DNA from: Hydrangea macrophylla
Taxonomy: Eukaryota > Streptophyta > Magnoliopsida > Cornales > Hydrangeaceae
Assembly (NCBI GenBank): GCA_033977485.1
Contig: CM066983.1
Coordinates: 112,072,605 to 112,136,604 of the forward strand
Direction: 5' to 3'
DNA: 64,000 nucleotides
The notes beneath the pieces were generated by a model, which saw only the letters and a program-made list of their open reading frames with translations, was not told the origin of the DNA and ran no database searches. Shown in pieces: positions 45,971 to 55,995 of this stretch. Each line of letters opens with the position of its first letter. The stretch's first letter is position 1. Made by a program: the position numbers and the translations under genes.

Positions 45971-48573
45971 GTTCACACACGTTAGATCTTCCCGAATTAA
46001 CAATGATTCTATAACAATAACATGGCTTGAATCCGATATACAATATCAAAGCATCAAAGCATGAAACACATATGCCAAACTCTATTGATCTTGATTTATC
46101 ATAACTATTAATTTCACGTTATCAAATTCCCAAACAGTACTCTACTATGAGTTTCCACTATTTTCTTCATCATGTATTCAATTCTGTAAATAAATTTCCC
46201 AAATTCTGCATACCATACCTGTTTCTTGTTCATATGAAGAACATTGTCAAACTCCAAGCACTAAGATATGCCAGAAATATTAGATTATGTGTACGATAAT
46301 TCTCTTCATAGAATTCCAATCTCCTGCAAGTATAAATAAATATCACTTCAGCATATACCCATTTTTTTCTCCATAATGAACCCCATTGTAGCGAATAAAT
46401 TCTTCGGTGCCCATAATACTAGTGGAGTCATCATTTTACTTCTTATCAATACCCATAGAAACTCCGTTCTCCCACGTAGTACTTTCGAGAACACGATACT
46501 CATCCCAATACATTGTTAGTTGTGACCCCATACATACCTGAATATAGTCTGAACTTACCCTTATACATATCTCAAGAAGTTCATACTCACCCTATCAGAT
46601 GTTAAGCTCTATCTTTCTGTTGGTCCCTACTTTTCAACTAATAGATTTCAATTCATTTCTAGGAGAAAAATATTGCTTCCACCTGTCACCCATCAAACCC
46701 ATTATCTATTCACAAAACAGTTACCCACCACAGTTTATTTATTCGCAAATGTATGATATATATACTCATAGCAATGCTCCCCTAGTGACATGGTTGATTG
46801 CACGTATTCCCTCACTAAATACTTCTTACCAACGGATTTCCAATTCTTCTAACTTCACTTATGCTATTCAATTAAAACCTTTGATGATGATTCCATTATT
46901 ACCAATGCAACATTTCAATTTCCTCGATACCGTTAAACTACATATGAGATATTAACATTCTCCTTTACAAATTTTTTTTTCCTCGTTAACTAATTTCAAG
47001 GTAAATAATTATGTTACATTTGACTTAAACTGTATGTCAAAACATAGCTTTTCTAATTAGAAACCTATCAGTGAAAACGATGGGTGGAAACGAACTTCCT
47101 AAACCATGCCATGGCCAAATTAAAACTTGAAATTATATATATATATTTGCAGAATTGTCACCAGGTTAGAGGAATTTTGGATCATGCCTTCCCTTTTGTT
47201 TAATAAAATGATTTCAAGATTCCCTTCTCAAATTGGGTAAACTCCAAACATTTTCATGTCATTCTAACTCAGTTGGAGATAGTTCTCAACCCTTTTTAAA
47301 ACCATTTAAACACTTTTGTTTTTTTTTTTTTTTTAAACATCCCACCCATTTACAAATCAAAGCTATAACACTTTCTTTTAAAATTTGGAACTGATAGAAT
47401 TAAACTCCACCACTAGTACACATGTAAGATCTTCCAAGGTAAAAGTTAAGCCTATTACGCAACGCTATCTAATCTAACTAAAAACGATTCGTCGACTCCA
47501 CGATTTAGTACACTAAATTATTATACAAAATCTTACTTCGATTACAACCATACTTATCTCCGTGAACATGGTTCTGTGGCTACAACTGATTCCGTCATAC
47601 GTGAACTGCGGCTATGCTTCATATGTATTATGATCATGCACGGCATGGAAATCTCTTACCGAACCCATACTCATTCATGTCTCCTCTCGAAGAAAAAACT
47701 CTGGAGAAAGAAGAAAGACTCTGGAGAAGGATAATAAGAATACCCAAATAGAAGCGTAACATATCGAGTTGAGAGATTCCTCAACACTCTATATATACGC
47801 ACCCATGTAACCTCTGAATATCTTTCCATTAAACCGTAAATTCGTAGATGTCCGAATTACCACTCCAATCCAAGAATATACATATATCTCCCATAACACT
47901 GCACATTTCCTTTCCTCTGTTTACAGATTTCCGATACTCTCCAATACTTCCAGATGGTTCATACAAACTATAGCATGTCTTCGAACCGAAGAATAACACT
48001 CTCCATTGATGATAATCAGTACATCACCATATACACAATAGAAGAGAAATATCCGTAATGTGATAGATGTTCCCAGAATATAGAAATAGAATGCCCGAGT
48101 ATAACCAAATAACCATAATATTGATACTATAAGAATTCCAGAATACCATAATCATAGATATCATGTACGAACACTGTAAGAATTCCATAATTCCATCAAT
48201 AATAGAAGAGCCTTTGAAATAATGCACCTAAATTTAAACAGAAAGAATCTTCTTCAATACAACACCTGATAATACATCATATATAGAAAGAAGTCCGTAC
48301 CCATACCATACACAATACTCAACTCAAGACTCCACCTAGTAACGCTGCCCTTGTAACCAATACTGCACAAGCACCATTCCAGTACTTACCTCACTTATTC
48401 CTTGCAGACTGAAGCCAAATCTTAGGTCTAGAGATTCCCTGATATTATCCTTGATTACTCAAGAACTGCTATGATATAATAAATCTGTACCCCTTGTGAA
48501 AATAGAATTACTCATAAGACAATAAGTAATAATTCTACCTGTTACTTGAAGTACGTGACAACTCAAACATAAG
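45971..48573 (-). other. Non-coding internal region of the family A element
   Basis: 2.6 kb between the chromodomain remnant and gag remnant. No protease, reverse transcriptase, RNase H or integrase motifs were seen in any frame. Confidence 0.5.
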
Positions 48574-49051
48574 TTAGGAGCTTCTATCCTCTTGTTGTTC
48601 TTTTCCTTTTAATGGTCGAACAGATCCTGGAGTAGCCTTAGGTATCGAAGAACTTGGACCTTCTTGTCGTCTATTAGAATAGTTGTATGCCCGGTGACCT
48701 GATCGACCACATTTATTACACCTACCCTTAAACTTTGTACTCGCGCTCAGATTATTCCTTGCAATATGCCCGACCCATCTACAAACATAACAGGATATAA
48801 TGTAGCGACATTCACCCCAATACTGTCTATTACACATTTGAACGACGGGACTTTCTCTCCCTCGGCGTACTACTTGTAGATGAACTTTCTACATTTGCTC
48901 TTTTACATTTACCTGGACTTTCACATACATTTTCTCCCAATTTCTTACCTTCTTGATGTTGCCAGAACTCTATTGGAAACTTCTCTGCGATCGGGTTTTC
49001 CATTCTTACCTCAGGATTTGGGTTTTTTTTTTTTTTTATGTTCTTTCTCAA
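48574..49051 (-). pseudogene. Degenerate gag with zinc-knuckle remnants
   Basis: Two short frames: 48830-49051 (basic, KNIKKKKNPNPE...) and 48574-48837. The second contains CYVCRWVGHIARN and CNKCGRSGHRAYNY, two CCHC knuckles in which the last cysteine is replaced by N and Y. Position after the primer-binding site matches gag. Confidence 0.65.
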
Positions 49052-49343
49052 CCGAGGATGCTCTGATTTCCACTGCCCTTACTACTATTTCAACAACTCA
49101 TTCCACTTGGTCCACTCTTACCGGAGATATTTATCCCTTTTCCGGATCCATTACTAGACAATGATGCCTAGCATCCACCAGGTCATTCCCATGCATGCTA
49201 CTATAAATAACATGCTATGCATGCTAAACAACTTTTTTTTAAGCCTGCTAAATAAACGTGTATGCATGTTCGTGCAACTACGTGCCGTTATGTGTACACT
49301 ACGCGTCGTATACGTCTCTCGTCCCCAAAGGCTCTAAACTAAT

Positions 49344-49360
49344 GCTCTGATACCAAAAAT
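49344..49360 (-). promoter_or_regulatory. Primer-binding site of the family A element
   Basis: On the minus strand TGGTATCAGAGC (49355-49344), complementary to the 3' end of initiator tRNA-Met, 5 bases after the 5' LTR. Confidence 0.9.
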
Positions 49361-51804
49361 TGTCACACCCCAACCCGCCTCGCGCGGATTAGGACACGTG
49401 TAACAATGCCACCAAGGTACGTCCCCAAAACATATAACATAAAACAAGTCTTAAACTCTATTTTAAACTCTTTATAAGCTCATTTGTATGTAACTAACCC
49501 CAAGGATAAAATGGTCATTTTGAAATTTTAGTCAAACCCAATGTCAAAATACAGTACTTTTCATTTAAAAACCAATGGTGAAAACGGCTCGCGAATCCGA
49601 GCTTCCTAGCTCAAGTTATGATGACAAAGCATGGTTATTTGGAAAACACACCAGTCCAGTTGACCGGACAGAGACCTTTAAAATATCCGGTCGACCGGAC
49701 AGAGAGCTCTTTTGCAGAAAATTCTGCAGCAACTTCCCCAACCTGTTTTGCAAGTTTAAACCCCACCAAAACATGTCTAAATCACTTGAGAACACCTCCA
49801 AAACTTCCACAACATGTCCACAAACATAATTAAACATTCCCACACATTTTCAAACATCAACCAAGCATGTACCACATCTCCACAACTAGAATTGGATCAA
49901 ATTAACCCATGACAACTCTTTTACATGAACTTGTTAGGAATGGATTCAAGCCAATTCAATACTTCTCCAAACTTTGTAAACCTTTGAGAAACATATTAAT
50001 AATCTATACAATGTTTTATCTCTCTTTCAAAACAAATGTATACAACTTCAAATGAGTTAAGTAAGTAATCAAAACCAAGTTAACTTTAAGAACCACCATT
50101 TACATAACTTCTCCGGAACGTGATTATAAACCATTCAAAACATTTGGTTACAAAAAGAAACCTGACTAAAGTCTACAACCCATGTATCCGAACTCGTCGG
50201 AATGATCCAAACATACAACGTACCCAATATGAACATTAACATGGAAAATTTACATGAGTTCTTTCATGTTGACATTAAACACATGAGTTAGGTCTCCAAG
50301 CCACAAGTTAAGGATGCTAATCCACTAGTTACATTATATTACAAGTTATGACCATATTTACAAGACCCAAATCTCTCCCCCACTCCCGAGCACGCTATTT
50401 CCTCTCCGGATATTGCTCCGTACCTGCGGTGGTTGTTATTTACCACAACAGAAACAGAAAACGGTTTTCTTAAGCATTACGCTTAGTGAGTAATCTAAAC
50501 ATGGATGAATGTTTAACATGTACAATGCAACAATAAACATATAAATCATATTTGTAATCGCCGAGTCACCGGTTCAATGATTCATTCAGACCCGGGACCT
50601 CCCTTGGTCCCGTGGCCACTTCTATTCCTTGGACTTCCGTCTTTCTCGGATTCTTCCTCTTCACCACCCTTATTACTCCCAACTAATGAATCATTGTCCC
50701 GGGCTCATTGAATACCACATAACCACATAAGCACATACACATGTAGGCACATATAACCTTCATAAAATTAGCATGAAATTCACAATTTAGTAACTACATG
50801 ACTTCTAAACATGAGTAATCAACACAATAAGATCATTCTCTTGGTTACTAAGCATCAATTATCATCTCTACACCATTGATGTATTGAACATAGTCAATCA
50901 CAACCATTCTTTAGTGTAGAAAACTCACCTTAGCAAAATCTACCCAAATTCAAGCTAGAAATGAAGAATTCCTTCACAAATCTTGCTCAATTCTTACCCA
51001 TAGTAAATCCTACATGGTTTTGGTTCAACAAATATCATTTATCAAGAATGGTTACCGGAAAAATGTTGCCAAAACATAAAATAAGTTACGTGCATGTAAT
51101 CCCCTTACCTCCACGAGTCCAAAAGTGGTCTCGGATCGTAAATCCGGCGAAGGAACGGCAAGAAAAAGACGTCGAAAACCCGTCGTCTTCCGTCGAGAGC
51201 TCTCGGTTCTCTCTTTTGTCTCAATTCCAGCAAATATGAGACTAATCTCATATGACAACATACACATGCATCTTGACATGAGGTGTCAAAACCTTATTTT
51301 TTTCCCATTTTCCGTTTACACCCCCGGAACTCTTAAGTTCTTATTATGAAATCCCCCAAACATTCCATTAACTACCCAATTATCAAATGAGTGTTTGTCT
51401 AAGTTTCGTATGGGTCCCAACGTGGGTCCCATATATTTTGTGAAGTTGCTATCGTACCTACCAATTTAAATCTTTTTCAATTATACCTTATTTAGGTGTC
51501 CAAACTAATACCAAATGCTACACATATATCATCATATAATATGAACGCATTTAAACAAATAATCAAGTAATCACATAAATGCATTTAACATGTAAAATGC
51601 AAATTTCATTTTATCCGGCCCTTCACTGGGTCCCACTCCAATACCTGTCCCTCTTCACTGGGGACTTTTCCAATTGGTATCCTTTTCTGAACACCTTTTT
51701 CTGGGCGAGTCCAAGCCTCCCCTTAACCCATTTTATACACTAATTATATTAATTAATGCATATTAACATAGTAATTAACCCATTTTCCGGGTACGGGTGT
51801 TACA
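49361..51804 (-). repeat. 5' LTR of the family A element (2444 bp)
   Basis: About 99% identical by eye to 43323-45767. Carries the same intron-like junctions (50424-51108, 685 bases). Confidence 0.95.
49654..49699. repeat. Palindrome pair in family A 5' LTR
   Basis: First copy has one extra mismatch compared with 43616 (GTCCAGTTGACCGGAC). Second, TCCGGTCGACCGGA (49686-49699), is perfect. Confidence 0.85.
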
Positions 51805-51809
51805 CCTTG

Positions 51810-52810
51810 GCTAGCCATTGGCATCACGGTTTAAGATTTAAGACTTGCCGATATACTGGATAAATGAATATCTCCCTCCATAGAGACTAGTTGACGTGTT
51901 TTTGGATGTTTAAAGCGTGAATTGCCTCATATGCATTTGTTTAGAAATATGCACTCAATATATAGCTGAGCAGTAGAGACTTCCTCCATTGCAGGTGATA
52001 AGAAGAAAGGCAACCAGAAGCCTAAGGAGTGAGGCCGTGGGACAATAGGAACCATTCTTATATATATATATATATATTTTTGATTCCATTCCAAATGATG
52101 TAATTTTGGGTAGTTCGGACTATATACTTAACTTAGAACCTTGGAATAGATTAATACGATTGTAATATGTTTCAAAACTCTTTTTGGTTAAGTTTATAAT
52201 GAATTCGAGCTTATGGATTCGCGTTTTGAATGTTTAACTTATCAATTTCAGATTTTGATTTGAATGTGGATAGAGTTTTGTGGATCGATCCAAACAAGCC
52301 TTAACTTGTTTCAATCCCGTTTATTTTCATTGTTTGACATAGTTTAGGTGTGTTCGTATAACCTTGAAGTGTTTGGAAAGACTGGTATAATGTTTGAGAG
52401 TTGGAGAAGTTTAAAAATGTGTTAGGTTTGGTGATTTCTTAGCAAAATTCTGCCGTAAGAAGGAATTCTACTAAAAGGTCATTCGACCGGTCAAAGGGGG
52501 TCATTCGACCGGTCGAAATGACCTTTGCATGAAATCTTTTTCTACCCCTTCTGAAAAGTATTTAAATGTTTTGATTGGTTCTTAGGGTAACCTTGAGACC
52601 CCTTTCAACATAAATTCATTCGTTTCAAAATATAATTACATTTTCAATTGTATACGGATTTTATAACTCGGAGGTTATTATTTCCAAAAGTTTTAAATTC
52701 TCATTATTGTTTTAAGTTCTTTTTACACTGCTATAACCTATAATGAATTGGATGAGCCTTTGTGGCATGCCACGTGTCCTAATTTCGCCCGTAGCGGGAT
52801 GGTTATGACA
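51810..52810 (+). mobile_element. Truncated LTR, family B copy 2, right part
   Basis: Continues 43322 (CCATTGGCATCACGGTTTAAG) and ends GGATGGTTATGACA, matching the end of LTR B (42831). Contains TTCGACCGGTCAA (52482-52494) and the perfect 14-mer TTCGACCGGTCGAA (52504-52517), where LTR B has CAGTCGACTG forms. Confidence 0.75.
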
Positions 52811-53499
52811 TATATTAAATGAGAAACAGAAACTTTCCAGAATCTAGGGAGGCTACATCCCACACTAGTCCTCTAAGGCCCTGTTTGGTACAAATGTTAG
52901 TAATCACGGAAGTCGGCGATTGCCAAAAGCAGCCCTTGGAACATTATTATTGATAATCGCGAAATTCTTGCGATTGTCATAACGAATGTCTTCAACGCAC
53001 TGTAATTTTAGTATTCTCAATTTGTATCTAGTTAAAATGACGTCTAGTTGAGAGTGACAGTTGCCCCAGTGTTCGAGCCAGCAATCCAAAAGCCCCATAT
53101 TCATCTAGTGGTGGGTTCGAATCCCTACTCCGCCGTCTAACACCTAATCTAACAACTAACAAACCTAGTCATAGGGGCCCTATGACACATGTCAAAAAAA
53201 AATTGACGTCTAGTTGCTCCAACCTTGGTTATAAACCAGTAACATTTTCTTTTACACGAAAAATTAATAATTGTATAATATAATGTATACAAAGAAATGA
53301 TGATATAGCGGTTGGTCTGGGCATTTGAACTCAAAATATTGCTTGAGAAGTCTGTGTGATCAAAATTTTCAGATGTTTTCATTCTATGAAAAGGAAGTTT
53401 TGCTGTAAAAAGACAAAGGTATTTGCTTGTATTTGGCCAATGAAGAAGTTGCCCCATTTTAAAAATAGATAATTAAAATTGTAAATTATAGCTCATCCT
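52811..53499. other. Intergenic with tRNA/SINE-like fragment near 53041-53190
   Basis: CCAGTGTTCGAGCCAGC and CTAGTGGTGGGTTCGAATCCC resemble polymerase III box sequences. CCCTGTTTGGTACAAATG near 52871 resembles a MITE end. Nothing complete. Confidence 0.35.
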
Positions 53500-53549
53500 G
53501 ACCGCATAGCGCAGTGGATTGGTCATGGGTTCGACTCCCACTGTGGTCG
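53500..53549 (+). pseudogene. tRNA-Arg(UCG)-like relic without anticodon arm
   Basis: Fifty bases: GACCGCATAGCGCAGTGGAT directly joined to GGTCATGGGTTCGACTCCCA and CTGTGGTCG. The 7-bp acceptor stem pairs fully (GACCGCA with TGTGGTC), the T-arm is intact and the A and B boxes are recognisable, but the anticodon arm is gone. The outer parts match plant tRNA-Arg(UCG) as I remember it. Cannot be a functional tRNA. Confidence 0.7.
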
Positions 53550-53603
53550 CTTCTTATCAAAAGTTTCTATCTCTTTAATAAGTTGTGAAATTACTTAAAA
53601 TTA

Positions 53604-54142
53604 ACACTTTGTTTGGATGGAGAGAAGAGAAGAGCAAAGAAAGTTGAGTTTTCTCCATCATGTTTGGATAAACAATGGAGAAATGAAGAGAAACATAACT
53701 TTTTCTCGTTGGTAAACAACTTTCATAAATGAAAAGAAAAGAAATGAGTTTTAGATAGACAATAGAAGTAAGAAGAGAAATGAAAAGAAACATACGGAAT
53801 AACTTTTTCTCGTTTGGTTAACTTTCATAAATGAAAAGAAAAGAAAGTACTTATAACTAATTTACTTGTTTTATCCTCTATTAGAAATATATGTTAGATG
53901 AAATAATAATACATTGGGGCGCATTGGTCTTTTATGCATTATTTAATTAAGTTTCTCTTCTTTTCTCTCCGGAATCCCTTCGATTTGGAGAGAAACAAAA
54001 ATGGGCTCTTTTCTCCTCACTTTCTCTCCATTTCTCTTCTCTCCTCTCCTTACTTAAATTACCAAACGAGATAACTGGAGAGAAAGTGGTATTCTTTCTC
54101 TTCTCTTCTCTTCTTTCCATTTCTCTCAATCCAAACGAAGTG
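53604..54142. mobile_element. MITE with ACACTTTGTTTGGATGGAGA ends, AGAGAA-rich
   Basis: Left ACACTTTGTTTGGATGGAGA, right complement ACACTTCGTTTGGATTGAGA. Both subterminal regions consist of GAGAAGAGAA/GGAGAGAAA repeats on opposite strands, with internal GTTTGGAT copies. No coding capacity. Confidence 0.65.
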
Positions 54143-54154
54143 TAAGTGTTGAAT

Positions 54155-54431
54155 TCTTAAGGAAGGGAGTGTTCAATAAAATTGAAAATGAAATGTTGAA
54201 TTTTAAGTACTGAATAGTGTTTTTAGTACAGAAATAGAATGCATTCAATGAATAGTTTCAGTAGGAAATTTTCACTTAGACCACGTTTGGATGGCGGAGG
54301 GGGGATTAGACAATTAGTCATATTTAATTGATAGTTCCGAGACTAATGATACCACCTCCCCCTGGTATAACTTAGTCCCCCATATGGGGACTATTCTATT
54401 AAAATGGACAATTAGTCTCGAGCAAAGTGGT
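54155..54431. repeat. Dispersed repeat fragments
   Basis: 54155-54282 matches 23441-23645 inverted. 54288-54431 starts CACGTTTGGATGGCGGAGG with AGACAATTAGTC...GACAATTAGTCTCG, and is cut by the LTR beginning at 54432. Confidence 0.45.
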
Positions 54432-54486
54432 TGTAATACCCGTACCTGGAAAAGAAGATTAATGTGATAGTAATATGTGTTAATTT

Positions 54487-55980
54487 TGTTGGAAAAACAG
54501 GTTTAAATGGAAAGTTTAAACGCGCAGCGGAAAAATCAAGTTATGAAACTTTATTGGCATGCCTGGATCTACTACTCGTCAATTCTACAGATACGCACAA
54601 GAGGGGACACGAGTTATACCTTAGTGTCTTGAACCCAATTCTGATCTTCAACTTCCAGCAGCCTCCACTAGATGATCTTCACCCTTATGACTCCTGCGGA
54701 TGCCTGCCAGAAAGACTAGGGTTGGTGGGAACCCTAATGGAGAGGATAGAGAAGGTTTTGGGACTCCAAAACAGTTTCTGCAGCTTCTGACGTTCAAAAC
54801 GACGAACAACCTTTTCCAGAACGCAGCTGCCCTATTTATAGATTCCCAGAACCGACCTAGACTTCGAGCGATCGAAGTGCCTTCGATCGATCGAACATTC
54901 GATCGATCGAACCATCTTCGATCGATCGAACCTTCAGACTTCAATCGATCGAGACATCTTCGATCGATCGAACCTGTCTGGACATCATCCTCAAGCATCT
55001 TTCCAAGCATCCTGGCGGAGCTAAGAGTGGGACCTCCTAGGCTCTTTATTGTTGGCTCAGACCAGTTTGTTAATTACCATGACCAAACTCTTTGATCAGC
55101 AAACTAACTAACTGGTCAGTTAAAGTTTACTCCACTATAAAACGATAACTGAACTCCAACGCAAAAGAACATATCCGAAGCGATAACTAGACTTGTATGG
55201 TGTACTAATGTCCCTCTACCGTCAGCATTCGTAATCATATTCAGGTAATCGGATAACTGTTACTGTCAACCTGAATCATGATTACTTCTTGTATTCCTTG
55301 AGTCCCATTCACCTCTCATGATTACCAAACATGTTGATAACTCTTATCAACAAGACTGCAGTACTCAGTAATCGACTTGGTGACATTCTCAAGGGAATGC
55401 TTACTCTGAAACAGAGGGTAGATTCTATCTTGACAATGCATGTTCACAACCCTATGAACATGACATACCCAAGATACCCAGGTGTTGATCTTTTATAGAC
55501 CTCACTGATTGGTAAATCAAAGCAGTCATATCCACAGTCTGTGTTCATAATCGTCTCAAGATTGAGAACACGTACCTTATACAAGTTATGAGTTCCTATT
55601 GACTGTTTGACAGTTTTAAGCGTCAATAGGAAACTCAGGTCCGTCAATGCACTATAAGCACTAGCATATCAACTAAGAGCTACACTCTAGTGATTGAGAT
55701 TAATCACTCCATCCAATGGTAGTTAATTATGCTACAGTGTAGACTTGATGAGGTATCCAGTCTCATCATCCACTGTGACACATTCTAAGTATTAAAGAAT
55801 AGTAATTCGTATCTCACTTGTGTGCATCTCATACACACACGAATTACTTACTATAATACTTAAGGATTAACAATCATCTCATGAAAAGAACATACACAAT
55901 AAAATGTAAAGCTGATATCCATATATTAAAATGTCAATGTCTCATACAGAAAGTAATGGTTTGAGGGCACAAACCCAACA
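54487..55980 (-). repeat. Copia 3' LTR (1494 bp)
   Basis: Contains the TCGATCGA array at 54862-54972. Short frames inside (for example 54648-55010) are identical in both LTRs and have no known function. Confidence 0.95.
54862..54972. repeat. TTCGATCGATCGAA palindrome array in copia 3' LTR
   Basis: Six palindromes in 111 bases (CTTCGAGCGATCGAAG, TTCGATCGATCGAA three to four times, TCAATCGATCGAGA), about 375-490 bases from the LTR 3' end in element orientation. Confidence 0.9.
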
Positions 55981-55995
55981 AACTCCCACTTGCAC
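55981..55995 (-). promoter_or_regulatory. Copia polypurine tract
   Basis: Minus strand AAGTGGGAGTT directly before the 3' LTR. Confidence 0.85.

Larger units (their letters stand above)
43323..51804 (-). mobile_element. Ty3/gypsy chromovirus-type element, non-autonomous, family A
   Basis: 8482 bases. Two direct LTRs (43323-45767, 49361-51804), a 5-bp target duplication CCTTG (43318-43322, 51805-51809), a primer-binding site next to 49361 and a polypurine tract next to 45767. Minus orientation. Internal region only about 3.6 kb and without intact frames, so protease, reverse transcriptase and integrase are missing or unrecognisable. About 27 substitutions and a few indels were noticed between the LTRs (roughly 1%), suggesting insertion some hundreds of thousands of years ago at commonly used plant rates. 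It must have been mobilised by relatives' proteins. Confidence 0.9.

Noticed and set aside
53500..53549. Functional tRNA gene
   Set aside because: Anticodon arm is missing; only a relic.
54862..54972. CRISPR array (regular repeats with unique spacers)
   Set aside because: Plant nuclear retrotransposon LTR; repeats are 14-bp palindromes with spacers too short and no cas genes.
54648..55095. Frames of 120 and 131 codons in the copia LTR (and the same at 61844-62291)
   Set aside because: Identical because the LTRs are identical; they run through the palindrome array (RSIDR-type repeats) and overlap on opposite strands.
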